Positions 25,410 through 38,400 are shown, counted from the stretch's first letter. The stretch is 64,000 nucleotides of DNA from Odontesthes bonariensis (GCF_027942865.1 NC_134529.1:21740467-21804466); one strand, 5' to 3'. Program-made: numbers and translations. Notes: generated by a model from the letters alone, not told the origin.

Positions 25410-27865
25410 TCGAAAAAGGTAACCCTGTTCTTTCCTGCACTGCTTCAACATTTTGACTTACTTTTTGTTGGAAAAATAAAAAGTAAACACGTTGTTGTCC
25501 TCATTTTAAAACTTTCCAACTAAAAAGAGCGTGTGCTTTCTTTGTGGCACGACTGTAGATACAGGAATCCTTAACCAAGCAGGTAACCACTCGGTAAAGC
25601 ACCCAGGACAGACGAGCAGCAGACAACGATCTGGTTTAGGCTGGACTGTCTCCAGCCTCGGCTTTTCCTTTTTTCTTTGTTTTTCTATATCCAAACGCTG
25701 GAAAATCAACAAGCTTTGTAACTTGTCAAACGGTGCCAATTAGGTTTTTTTTAAATTTCTTCATCTATCTTTTTAATAGCTGAAAATGAGAAAATGCGGG
25801 GAACCCTCTGAGGACCACTTTCACAAACGCTGAAGATGAAACAAGAGAGAAACAGAGTACCTGTCTGTGCGATGTGCTCCGTCAGCATCCTGTTCACAGC
25901 ACACAGCCAATTAGGACTGCAGCCAACAGGCTGGGTGAGTTTCTCACTCCACTGATTCTATGTCCAGCACAAACATTACCCCCTCCCCGATGTACGCATA
26001 CGAGCATGCAGGAATCAAAGCAATCAAGTGGATGCTTAAGAAAAATGTACGTATGCCCAGATTTAGACATATATGTGCTTCACCTGCAAACAAACAAATG
26101 AAATAAGCCTGTTGCGTAGGGGAACCACTCCGACTGTGCAGAGCCTCTGTTGCTTCCTGTCTCTGATGTCAGTTGACCATTTGACTACATTTTCATATTG
26201 ACCCGACTCTGAGCATGTGAGGCTGAGGCTGCCAGAGCAGGATAAGATGCGCGTTTATCTGTTAAAGTAAGCTCCAACTTGATCGCCACTCGATGTAATA
26301 TCTTGTCCAGACTCCAAAACACAAACAAGGAAGGGCATAAAAACACATCCTTTTTTTAAGCGCGCACAATGCTTAAAATGTTGCCCCTGTCTTCTCCTGC
26401 CACGCTACAGTGGTTTCCTGGGTTACTTTGCATATCAGCCCTGATATAATGAGGAGATACTGTATGGTGTCCCAGGACAGCGAGTGTGGAGTTGGGAGGT
26501 GATACCGCCTCCTCGTCTGGCCAGATAAATACCCCCAACACAGTCAGGCCCGCCAGCTGGTTGAAGCGGCGTTGTTTCAAACTATCAAGTCAGAATGAGT
26601 TGCATCACCAGAAACCAGTGACCACTGAACATCACTGGACGAGGGCAGCCTCCCATAGTACGCGGAGGTCAAACTGTTTAGCTTCAACATCTCCAAAAAG
26701 GTTGCTGAAACTCTTTCGAAACTGCACAATCCACATTAATCAGCAGTATCACGGGTCTCTATCCAATCCATTTTCTAGACCTGCTTAATCCAATGAATTC
26801 CTTTCATTAGCATTTAGAGTACTCGAAAAGCTCTTATTGTGGCTACCACTCAAATCATTCTGGGTAATTTCATTCAGTTAGGAACCTTTTGTAGAAGATA
26901 AAAACTTTTTAAAAAGCCTCCCACTGAACTCTAGGCCTTTTGGGAAAAGTCCAAGAAGATGTCATACTCCAGCTGACAAGGATGTCCACTGAGGTGTGAG
27001 CTTATCACTTCAATGGGTGCTGCATGGTTTGTTGGAGACCTGGTAAAACATGTTGAGCATTTGAGCCTGTGCAAACATTAAGTGACGACCCCTGTAAAAT
27101 ATGCAGGGCCTTCACAGCAAACATGCACATCTCAACAGACGTTTCAACGTGTAAGGATGTTGATAGTTTGCTCCTTGTTTCGCAGATGCCTACAGCCAAG
27201 AGGTCTTAAGACCCCCGTGCATAGTGCCTCAGAGGGTCTGCCAAGAAGTCTGTCCAGAGAGTAAAACAAGTGCTGTCCACCATGCCATAGCTCAAACATG
27301 AAAGAGATGATCTATTCATTTTCTTTATTCTTATTTCTCCATTCTGATGGAGTATATGTGGCAAAAAGCACTGAAACATTTGACTATTCCTTGGTTTAAA
27401 GGGGTTTGGGTGGTACAAAAGCGCACACAACTTATTTGCATCATTAGCTGCAGTCGGTGCTTAATTGATAACAGCTTTAGAAGCAGATGTTTGTACCTCA
27501 GGTATAAACTAGCAATTTCTACTGAGGGGCATTGGAGTGAACCACAGGATGTAGCCGCCTCAGTCAAATTCAGTGGAGGGTGGTTAAAAATAAACTCTCT
27601 CCAAGCCCCACATGACTAGAAGAGATCAGTGATGCATTCACCTTAATAGTAGATGAAGGCAGACAGGCAAGGGAGCACAGGCAGATTTCCTTTCTTTCTC
27701 CTCAGCACAGCCATTTCACCTTGCAGACAGAAAAGAATCGATGGCATCTCAAGTTTAGCGCAGGTTTACCATTTGCAGGTGACCCCAGGTCAGTATGGGC
27801 GGTGTCGCCCACAACCGTCAAACACATCTACGTGCAAGCATAAATGGAAATACAGTAGGCAGTTA
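25410..27865. other. Gene-free stretch
   Basis: No exon or RNA gene is recognised. The segment 26390-26470 holds an octamer-like tttgcatat and low-repeat text (ctgatataatgaggagatac), so it is a weak candidate for conserved non-coding DNA. Open frames such as 27347-27619 show no family resemblance. Confidence 0.5.
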
Positions 27866-27869
27866 ATGT

Positions 27870-28245
27870 GTGGTATGAGCACCTTTATTCTTCAGCACAG
27901 CCTGAACCCTCTTAGACAAGCTTTCTGTCACTTCTTTAAGTGGTCTTCGGGAATGGTTCCGAGCTTCCTGAAGCACATTCCCAAGCTCTTCTTTGGATGT
28001 CGGCTGCCTTTGGTTCCGTTCTCCATCAAGATGATCCCACACTGCTTTAATAATGTTGAGCTCTGGGGAGGATTCATCCCTCCATAAGACCTGTTGCCAC
28101 TGATTTTCAGTCCACTTTTTGTGTAACTTGGCATACCTCAGCCTTTACTCCCCGTTTCCCTTCCAAAAGAATGGCTTCTTCTCCATGGAAGACCATTTCT
28201 GATGAGGCTTCAGTGTAGGTGGATCAACCAAAGGTTCCGATGGAT
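27870..28245 (-). pseudogene. Tc1-like transposase pseudogene, internally deleted
   Basis: On the minus strand, about 28140-28070 encodes KWTENQWQQVLWRDES, the block with the first catalytic aspartate (family form W..VLWSDES). This is followed directly by NIIKAVWDHLDGERNQRQPT and SKEELGNVLQEAR, and then by SLSKRVQAVLKNKGAHT, the Tc1 C-terminus. The middle of the enzyme, with the other acidic residues, has been deleted between these blocks, and a frameshift lies in the C-terminal part. The plus-strand open frame at 27653-28087 is a shadow of this relic. Confidence 0.8.
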
Positions 28246-28249
28246 CTCT

Positions 28250-30085
28250 CACGTCCTACGTCAGGTCTTGGCTAGATTTTTTCCGCTTATGTGTCCATCT
28301 TCACTTTAACACTGATGACAGGCAGCTTGCCTCATCCCTGTGATGGTAACTTATGAATGTGTGCATTTAACATTCTCTTACACAATCGGCATCAAAGGCC
28401 CGTGCCCACGCACAGTCCTCGCACAAAGCACATGCATGCATGCACAAAGCCATGCAAATGCAGGGTCTCACTTTCCTGAAGTCACACAACGATACACGCG
28501 TGCATGCATCACACAAAGCGGCAGGGATATAAGTAATTTAGCACAGTGTGACACTTTCCCGGTCTAATTAGCCCCAGTGTTGCAGTAAACACGTCCCAGT
28601 GACCCTACAGTTCTGGTTACTCATTAAGTATGGATGGGCTGAGGATGGCTAGCCTCTCACATCCGGACAGGACCAGTCTTGCCACTGTAGCAGCGCCCCG
28701 GAACCATCCAGAACCCCTGGAGGAGCTGATTCAACAAACACAGACACAGCCAGACTCAAAGCAAGAAACCCCCCCTCTCCCGTTGCTGTTATTCCACAGG
28801 AGTTACCATGTAATTATCATTCCTGAACATACTCGTACATGCTTATGTGCACACTGACAGAACAGTGCAAAGCAGAGTCAAGGGAAGCTCTAGTGTGATG
28901 GTGAATGGCCTGTAGAGGGACAGGCGGCCCCGATGCTCGCTTGCCGCTGCTTCTGCCTTTGACGCGGCGATGGGGATTTTCCTCCTTCTCTACCTCGCTC
29001 TGTCGCAGAAGCAAACGTGGCCAGCGAGCTGTGATCAAACTGTGCTTTCATCCCTCCTCTCTCTCATCAGCTGGAAGGCTTCAGCAGCAGGGTGCCCCAG
29101 ATTAACAAACCAACCTCCCCCCTCCTCCCATCCAGCCATCCAGTGCAGAGGCTGCTTCCTCTAAGCCACAAAGCTCTGCTGCCACCTTCTGGCAGGAGGA
29201 CGGGCACTGCAATGCAAAGAACCAGAGGCAGCGTCAAGTTGTTAGAAGAGATGCATTTGAAGTACATTCTCTTCCTTTTTTTCTTTGTATTTTGTTTAAT
29301 GACGTCATGACGCTCTCATAATACAACCATGTCACGGACTTGGAAATAATTGAGTTTGATTATACAGCTCTTTCAGGTGGGGTATTTCAACCAATTACCC
29401 TTCCAATGGATTTCTTTGAATTTCAGATGATGCTGCCACGTCTGATCAATGCTTCAATCACGTCAAGCAAAAGTTGCTGTGTTGCCACGTGAGGCATCTG
29501 CACAAATCCATGAGCAGGCAGATGGGCCGTGCGGTGGGGGGGCCGAGAAAGTGGTACATCAGCGTAGATCCTGGATCAATGGCAGAATGTGGTGTTAATC
29601 GAGTGAGTGGCCTTCTGGCAGAAATAAGTGACTGAGAGGTTGAACAGCACAGCACACCAAAAGAGCCCCTTATCCAACAGGGCAAGCTCAGTATTTGTCT
29701 TCCAAATAAGCCACTTTTTATTTGGGGACACAGAGAAGGGCAACCAGGGTTTTAACTCACCCCGGGGGTGTCTATGGGTTGAGTACTGACGCAGACTTTC
29801 TCCCTTTGTTCACGGAATGATTATATAAGATTGTATCTGAGCTTTTTGTGCATGCCAAATCCAATAGGATGTTAGAGATGCTCCAAAACTATCAAGTTCA
29901 AGAAAAAAAAAAAAAAAAAAAAAGGCCTTATATATCTCGAAATAAGCTGAGCAGTGTATGAATTCATTAGCACACGAAAGCACAAAACACCTTTTTTCAT
30001 AAAAATCCAAACAACGTTTTTTTTTCAAAAGTGCAGAAGAAGTCATTCAAGTTAAGGACTCTCCTGCGCTGAACAGAGTTTGATG
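28250..30085. other. Gene-free stretch
   Basis: No exon or RNA gene is recognised. There is an A-run at about 29903-29923. The 28905-29300 open frames overlap in all frames and lack family features. Confidence 0.6.
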
Positions 30086-30088
30086 ACG

Positions 30089-30488
30089 ATTCAGCCACAA
30101 CATTAAAACCATCCGTTGGGTCACGGACACGGGACCTCTGGGGCGTCTGCCGGCGTGAGGTTGGCGGCAGATCTGTTTAGGTGCTGTAGGTTGTGGGATG
30201 GTGCCTCAGAGGATTGGGCTCTTTCCAGTGCGTCCTGCAGATGTTAAATTGGATTGGGATCTGGAGACTTTGGAGGCTAGGTCAAAGCCTCGGGCTCTTC
30301 GTCTAGTTCCCTCGATCCGTTCCTGAGCAGTTTGTGCAGCGTGTTGTCCTGCCATCGCTGTGCGCTTGGTACACGTCAGCAACATCCACATGAATGACAG
30401 GACCCAACATTTTTGAAGCAGAACACTCCATTGATACAAGCTGTTCCGTGCCACCATGCGCAAGGAGTTTTAATGTTGAGGCTGATCC
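30089..30488. mobile_element. Non-autonomous DNA transposon (MITE-like) with imperfect terminal inverted repeats
   Basis: The left end reads gattcagccacaacattaaa and the right end reads gttttaatgttgaggctgatc in shorter form, so the two ends are inverted copies with few mismatches. This terminal phrase (cagccacaacattaaaacc) is widespread in fish genomes as the end of a small DNA transposon. About 400 bp lie between the ends, with a broken, uninformative interior. The exact superfamily is not determined. Confidence 0.7.
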
Positions 30489-30559
30489 TTATAAAACATG
30501 CAAAGAAGTCTTGTTTCCTCATGTTTACTTTTAAAGATCAAGACTTTATTGTGATCTTC

Positions 30560-30762
30560 TAAAGTGGACTTGAGCAATAGTTCTCCAGACTTTCTGAAGA
30601 TTTTTGTGTTCTGGACATTGACACACCTTAACATTAATGAAGCGGTGTGGGATCATGTTTACAGAGAACGGAACAAAACACAGCCAACGTCCAAAGAGGA
30701 GCTTTGGGACGTCCTTCAAGAAGCCCGGAGAACTATTCCTGAAGACCACTTAAAGAAATGAC
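30560..30762 (+). pseudogene. Tc1-like transposase C-terminal fragment
   Basis: The plus strand encodes LNINEAVWDHVYRERNKTQP then TSKEELWDVLQEARRTIPED and HLKK before a stop. This is the C-terminal region of the same Tc1-like family as the relic at 27870-28245, in the opposite orientation. The DNA-binding region and the catalytic core are absent. It lies just outside the brms1l 3' UTR. Confidence 0.8.
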
Positions 30763-30828
30763 AAGATGTAAAAAAAAAATATACAAAATGTTTCACCACT
30801 TGTACATGCATTGGCACAATGTCAGGTT

Positions 30829-30834
30829 TTTATT
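30829..30834 (-). terminator. brms1l: Distal poly(A) signal candidate of brms1l
   Basis: The minus strand reads AATAAA. If used, it gives brms1l a 3' UTR of about 1.6 kb. A proximal AATAAA lies at 32171-32176. Confidence 0.4.
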
Positions 30835-31152
30835 TCTCAACGGTGTAAAAGGAAACATGATGTTTTAACAAGATAAAAAAACAAAGTAGAAATGACAAAC
30901 AGGAGTTTCTGTCAAAGGTGTTTCTCCAGCAGGTGCCACACACGGCTTCACATACAGGCTTTTCATCACGATATACGTCGCAGACACCTCTCTTTACAAT
31001 ACTGTTGGCAGGCAGTACTTTGTATGTGTACGAGGCCAGAAATATATAAAGCTTGGTAAATACAACGCAATGCAAGACACCCCCACCCCACTCACTCAAA
31101 TGTCATTTACACAGACAGGTTCACTGGACGGACGCACATAGAAAATTTCTTT

Positions 31153-31189
<37 letters not shown>

Positions 31190-32450
31190 GGAACAGTTTT
31201 ACTTTAAGCAAAGAAGAACAACAGGAAGCACATTAGGGAAGAAAGTGACAATTAAGAGGAAGGAGGTAAGATCGGGGGATAATGAACATATAGATATTCA
31301 AACCTTAAAAAAAAGAAATGGCACTCGTCTTTACGGATTTGAGGCTTTCGTGAGTTCACCCTAACATTTAAAAAAAAAAAAAAAAAAAAAGAAGGCCAAA
31401 CCTGAGGAGGTTTTTTTTTTTTCTAACTCCAAATGCTGACGAATCTAAAGAGTCCAGGCACCTTCACACCGATGGAAACGTGACAGGAAATTAAAAAGGG
31501 AGGATCACAAAACACACCAAAGTCTCTATGTACAGGGCAGCTTCCATTACTCTATGCTTAAAATACAGATTCCAACGTATGCTTTACTTATTAGTGCAGG
31601 CCTTGGTTTTTAACTCATTAGTGTAGTGCTGGACTAAAAAAAAAAGAAAAGAAAAGACACTAAAACATCTAGAGATCTTTTAGCATAATGGCTCCCAAAG
31701 TGGATTCCATCAAAACCTTTGGGTGTTCTCGAGTTTGATCTAATAGTTGCTCACAACATCGTCCATTTAGTCAAAATTGATAATTCTCTCTCCTCGTTGA
31801 CACGTTTTCACCAAGTTGTTCTGAGCTCCCTGTGGGATCCCATTACAGAGTCAACAGGCTCTCTGCGTGAGCATGAAATTCAAGTTTCACCGGCGCGTCT
31901 GAGGAGGCGCGTCAAACACGCTGCTGGCGCGCTGCACCCGGACCAGGCGTTGCACATTCGCGCGCCCGTTGACCCGCTTCAGTCCTCCCTGGTTCTCACC
32001 CAGTACGGAAGTAAGGCTTCACTGCGTTGATAGTTCAAGACTTATTGTTGCACCCCTCCCCCCCGCCCCAGCCGAGGCATCGTCTCATCTCAGAAAAGGC
32101 ACGCGACTGAGCTCTGCGTTTCACAGTTTGCTTCTGCTCCGGTTTTTGTTTTACCCACCCCCCCCCCCTTTTTATTTTAAAAATTTCATTTTTAAAGCAG
32201 CACTTTACAAGGATCTCCGCTCCAGAGAAAATGACACTTTGTGACTATGTTGATAATATCAACGCACATATACATATGTACAGAGGGGACAGTCTCCTCA
32301 TACACCGAGGTTCAGTTTATATTTATCTGGTTTTAGACAGCGTGTGTCGAGAGATACTACATGGAAAAGGAGACAAGAGGAAACACAGCAGAGATGTGTG
32401 TGTGCGTGTGTGTGTTTAAGTGTTTTTTGTTCTTGCTTTCTTTCCTTTCT
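30835..32450 (-). other. brms1l: Putative 3' UTR of brms1l
   Basis: This follows the brms1l stop codon on the minus strand and contains no other coding signal. It includes a 31-base T-run at about 31155-31185, A-runs near 31369-31390 and a C-run near 32159-32168, and on the plus strand a TG-rich tract next to the stop. The extent depends on which poly(A) signal is used. Confidence 0.45.
32171..32176 (-). terminator. brms1l: Proximal poly(A) signal candidate of brms1l
   Basis: The minus strand reads AATAAA about 275 bases after the stop codon, next to a homopolymer C/T run. It is the nearest canonical hexamer to the stop. Confidence 0.45.
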
Positions 32451-35400
32451 TTATGAGTGTTTGATAGTGTATTTGCCTTTCTGCAGCTGGGAGATGTACA
32501 GCTTTGACTTGGTACCATCCAGTCGCTTGAACCACACCTCGTCGTTGTTGATGGTGGTGATGACGGCACTGCCGGACAAACACAAACAGACGGCGTTAGC
32601 GCAAAACCGAGCGGCCGGCGATACCGCCGCGCGGCAGGAGGCACCACAGTTCCTCCCCTCTCGAGGCGTCAGCTTCCAGCCCTCTGCATTTGCATGTGAA
32701 AATTAACACGGGAACCTCGGCTTCAGTGAGGTGGAAGAAGATCCTGTGAATTAAACCACAACCAACAGATACGGAGCAAATTTGCAAGGTGTTCACAGCA
32801 AAAGCCGAGGTGCGCGTGGATGCAATTGACGTTGCAGATATGACCGGGTGATATGATGGCATAAACAATGGAAAACAGGCACGGGCCCCTTCATACAAAC
32901 TGTATACTGGGATATTTGTTGGCTGATTAAATAACTGAGACTATGCAAACGTGTTTTCAAAGACACGGTGTCATAAAACATTAATCCTGTAGGCTATTAA
33001 GCCAGTGACCATGACTACTTTTAAATGAGCACTGGTTAGTTTGGCGTTCTACAAACATTACAAATCGATGTTGGACGGAGCCGCCGTCATGTCACCCACT
33101 AGTTTGAGAAGTGACCATATTTGAAACAAGAAGGTGGAGCTGAAAATTGATCCTTGAAAGTTTGGTGGACAAAAAGTCTGCGCCTGCTTCTAGCTGCTTC
33201 TATAAAGAATGAGCCAAGAATTGGTTTGATTTTCACGTCCTTTTCAAAGTCTCGTCCCAAACACACCACAACTTCTATTACTAATAGTATTTTGAATTTT
33301 TTTTTGGTTTCACTGCAAACGGAGGTCTTGGTATCTACAGCATGGCTTAAAAATGCCATTTTAAAACTGCAGTCGTGTTATTAAACGCTCGTTGTTACGC
33401 TGACCCGGTGTTTCCGAACACAGACCAAACAGGACTAATACACACTGTTAGAGCGGGATTCCAACAGCGCACGCCGGTGATATTATGACAGCCGACGGCG
33501 TTTAGAAACTCTGCCGCAATGTGTGGTGCGTTCACAAAAGCCGCGGAATTGTAAACATGGCGGTCACATTTGAGTTGGTCTTGTTAATCTCCATAATCCC
33601 GCCCCAAACCCCTGACGCGAGCGGGTTCTTTGTTCCGGACCAGTAAAGAGCTGATGCTGCTGTGGGGCCAGTTTTTCAGGGCAGCAGCCAGAGTTTCGGC
33701 AGTCAAAACAGAGAGAACTGGTTTGAAGTCAAACCGGCACTGAAACCACTTTGGTGGAAAAACAAAGTTTACAGAAAGACCTTCTTTTTGGAAGGAACCA
33801 TCTAGTTCAGGGATGTCCAAAGTTGGTCCTCGAGGGGCCGCTGTCCTGCAGGTTTTAGATGTTTCCCTGCTTCAACACACCTGATTCAGGCGAAATGGAT
33901 CTCTTCAAAAGAGCCGAGTTCCAGCCTCGTTTTGGTGTTGACGAAGGTAGTCCGGCTAGTTGGCTGGGGCCACAAAAATAAAACGCTTTGCTTCTCAAAA
34001 CAATATGCGTTCAAAAGAGTAATACATTTGCATCACAAAATCGTTGTGCAGGAAAAAGTCAGACCTCACAAACGTTTGGCCCTATTTTCTCTACCTTCGT
34101 ATCACTACGGGCTGTGTAAACTGTGCAGACCGAAGTGCAGACCGAGCAGTCCCCTGCTTCCGAGCAGCAAACACTGTAACAGGTGCGGCTGTCGGCAAGT
34201 GGCAATCACGGAGTGATACAAGGGAGAGAAAATAGCGCCAAGCGATTGTGAGGTCTGACTTTTTCCTGGATGACCATTTTGTGATGCAAATGTATTACTC
34301 TTTTGAACGCATATTGTTTTGAGAAGTAAATCGCTTTATTTTTGTGGCCCCAGCAAACTAGCCGGACTACCTTCGTCAACGCCAAAACGAGGCCGGAACT
34401 CGGCTCACAGGACGCAGCGGGGGGTAAGAAAATGTTCATAAATGATATTGCTAGTATCGGATGTCATACAGCTTCATGTCAAAAGAGGCGAACTATCCCT
34501 TTAAGTTCTGCACAAGGCGCGAAGGATGCATTGATCTGAATCAGGTGTGTTGAATCCGTGTGGATGAAACTGCTTCCGGACCGATTGAAAACACCCGCTG
34601 GAGTCCTGATTTAACCTCCACCACTTAACAGCAGTGAAAACATTTGCACGGTTCATGCCTTGCCACTGGTTTGGTTTGCCTCAAACAAAACATGAGCAGC
34701 TTCTTCAAAGTGTCATTTTTTGGCCCATCTGCTGTCAATCAGAGCAGACTGAATTTTTCCCAGAGGGGAGCCTTAAAGAGGCAGCAGCTGCAACTGAGTG
34801 TTTTAGACAGATAGTGACAAGAGAGGATGAAGCCAATACATTGTTATAACAAATAATAAAAAAATAAAAAAACGTTTTTCTTAATTACTAAAACGCACAC
34901 ACCTATTCAAGTGCACCCTTAAACCTACATTAGGAGCCTGTGAATCAGCATCATATGCACTCTTTAAATGACCCGTTTCAGGAGAGGTGGACGAGGGTGC
35001 ATAAAACACATTTTGTGACTAAGTGAGGACGGGCACCCAGTTTAGAAGTGACAGAAATATAGGAATCAGAGCCGTTCGCTACCCACTTTTGTACAAATCT
35101 GACAGCGAGACCGTCCATGGACATTTCTATCCGCAAATATTTCACAAATCTTATTGGCCTACCCAGAATGACCTCGATGCACCTGTGCTCCGAATCTCTA
35201 CAAGTCCCTAAAGCTGTGTTTGGCCTTTTGTTAATCTTTGGTGCAGAGTACCGTAGGGAATATGCTAATATGGGATGTCATAAAAGAGGCGAACTATCCC
35301 TTTAATATGTGATGAAACTTTTACCCCCCCCCCCCCACTACATACACACACACACACACATACCTAGTTGGGAACTCATCCTTGCGGTTGATACAGATCG

Positions 35401-38400
35401 CCTGACCCCTGCAGTACCACTGGTTGTCATAAAATAGTCGCCCTTCCTCGGAACGTGCCACGTGGTGATGTCTGTCAGGCTTCACTGCCGGGACTGGGGG
35501 AAGAGAAAAGAAAAAAACAACAACAGAGGATTGAAGGGAGAGAATAAGAAAAAAAAAGTATTTAAAAAAAAAAAAGGAGGAGGAAGTGCAATGTCTGCTT
35601 CAGCTACGATCTTCGGTGCTTCCAGCTGAAAGGTATTGAATCAAGCCTTTCTGCCTAAGTGGGTTTCGATCGCCGCATTCTGCCAGATATTGACTGAGGA
35701 GAAACTCTTACCATCGACCTTCACCCGGTGCGGCCCCAGAGATGCCATCGCCTGTTAGTGGGAGGGGCGGAGGGAAAAAGACACAACATGAAAGGTCAAA
35801 TCACAACTAAGACGCATACTTTTTTCTTTTTTTTTTTGGTCTGCTTTCAGAGAAAAATACCTTTCTTATTGCAGTCCAGTCTTCAAGAATATCCAGATCT
35901 TGCAGCATGTAAACAATATAGGGCCGTAAAATCAAAGGTTAAGGAAAAACATGCGAGTCGAGAGACAGGAAACATCTGAATGAACAGCTCGTCACTGAGG
36001 AGCTGACAGTGCAGGAGATGAAGGGTGGAAAGAACAAGACGAGGGCGGGCCAGTGGGAAAGGATATCAGAAACAACAACAGGCTTCTTCTTCTTGACGGG
36101 ACAAAACGGGTCTTTTTTCTTGTTTTTCCGTGCGTGTAATCCATCATTCCACAACTCTGCAAAACAAAGCAAACGGATCCCAGCGAAGGGAAACACTGAG
36201 CTCCTCTATCCCTTCCTCCAGTACGAGATTTACTCTGACAATAGCTGCAAACTTGAGATACGAACAATCAATAAATATATTCTGATTCAAAACTACATCA
36301 TTGCTTTTCCCTACTGACTGTATACTACTGTGCGTTAGGACATCCACTAAAGATTTACTCAACATCTGGATTAAAAGGAAATACTAAATCAATCATTGTC
36401 AAGCAAAACTGATGATTTTTTTTAATGTAAAAATTAGGGATGCACCGATTCCGATACTGGTATCGGTTATCGGGTAGATACCATTCTAACATACTCGTAC
36501 TCGTTAAAGTTAACCGACAGCATGAACCGATACCATGAAGACCGCGATCAGAGGGTGTCCAAGTCCTGGTGTGCAATATACAACTACACAAAAATATATA
36601 TATTTTATTTACTATATCAGTACTTTGTATGTACTCATTTCATAATAAAGAGCAAAACTCTATTCCTAAAAAGAATTTAAAAAAATCCTCAGAGAACCCA
36701 CATTTCGCTGTTAACGCAGTTGCGCAGGTGGGAATTATGAGACCGTGACACCTCAAAGTCTGAAGGACAACATGAAAACAGAGAAAGAGGAAAATGGAGC
36801 GCTTTCTGGTGCGAAGCAAACCACCAACCACCAGTGCAGAGACTGCTGACAACCCACCACCGATAGAAAAGAGGAAAAAAAAAAAAAAAAAAAAAAAAAA
36901 ACTGTCGACAGTATCATGAAAGTTACCGTCTTATAGCTTCAGTTGGACCGGGGGTGTCAGCAATCCTCAGCCCGAGTGCTTCCTGTCGGGAGAAGTTAGC
37001 TAATGCTAACTGAACTGCTAGTTAGCTAATTCTTCTGCATCGGACTACCTAAGCATCTCCCACCACGCGATTGAGCACCTTCTTCTTTTCCCCGCTACCT
37101 GCCTGTGTGAGTTGGCGTTCTCTGCTCTGGTTAAACATGAAGAACAACAGGAGGTCGCGGCTCTCTGTTGAACAGGACTTGCGAGTGGCCCTCTGCTCAG
37201 TGTCACCGAGGATTAAAGAAAACTGCGCGCCCCGACAGGCACATGTATCTCACTAATTTGTATGTAGGCAAAATATTTACAATAGCACATGTTTTACTGA
37301 TTGCTGAAATGTTGCATTGATAAATTGTAGTTTAGGACCATGGACAATGCAGCTTCCTAGCATTGACAGTTCTCTGTGCAAAATTTCTGCGTGCTGAGTT
37401 TCCTTTGCCTCATTTTTAATTTTGTGACCCGTCTGGTTTAAATGACTGTTGCTGCTTTGATGAAGCCTAATTTGATAAAGTTTCAAATTAATTTTTGAAA
37501 TATTTTGTTAATAAATATTTCATGAGTAATAGTCGTCTTGTCACATTGTATTTGGCATTAGTAAATAGTTGTGGACATTTACAGATATTTTACATGATAT
37601 GAATGATAACACGTGTTAGAAGGACTATTTTGCACAATAGGTGTACCTTGAGATTTATACTTGTACCTTTGGTGTGCCTTGGGCACAAAAAGTTTAGGAA
37701 CCACTGGGCTAGTGAGACCGAAACCTGTCTTCCAATTCATTACATTTTTTTGTGGTAGAAGTATCGGCATCGGTACTCGGTATCGGCAAGTACTCAGATC
37801 CAAGTATCGGTATCGTATCGGTTTGAAAAAAAAGTGGTATCGGTGCATCCCTAGTAAAAATGCATGAAATGAAAGAAGTTTGAGGTCAATCGTTTGCTTG
37901 GTACCTGAAGTAATGTCGATACTGTGTCTGTCCTCCTCCAGCCTTCTTATCTTCTCCTCCAGCTCACTCTGCACAGTGTCAAACAGCAGCAGCTTCTCAC
38001 TCTGCAGGACAGAGAAGACATGTTGGTCAGTACGGACCAAAAATCCTCAGCAAAAAGGTGACAAGTCGGATCAGAGGGGTTTTTCTTTGTGTCAACTGGC
38101 TTGACTTTTAACTTGATAAGCTCTGACACCATCCTGTAATAATACAGAAATCACAGAAGTCATTGAGCAAATCAAAGCCCATTTTTATAGATATTTAAGA
38201 TGCCTTAGATCTGATATCAGCAGTATAAAGCTGACCTGTTGGCAAAGCGGGACGGCATAAGAAAACGATGTGTAAAAAAAACAAAGATTCTGGAGAGAGG
38301 TGAGAGACGAGATGGCTACCTTGAAGCTGTCGCGTAACCAGTGCATCCCGGCAGTAAGTAGAGAGTGCAAAGAACAGCCACAATGCTAAACTGACTGGGA

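Noticed and set aside
27653..28087. A 144-codon plus-strand frame
   Set aside because: It is the opposite strand of the Tc1-like transposase relic at 27870-28245.
35992..36317. Frames on both strands around brms1l exon 6
   Set aside because: They extend the true exon into its introns or read it in antisense. The correct exon is bounded by the AT-AC donor and a CAG acceptor.
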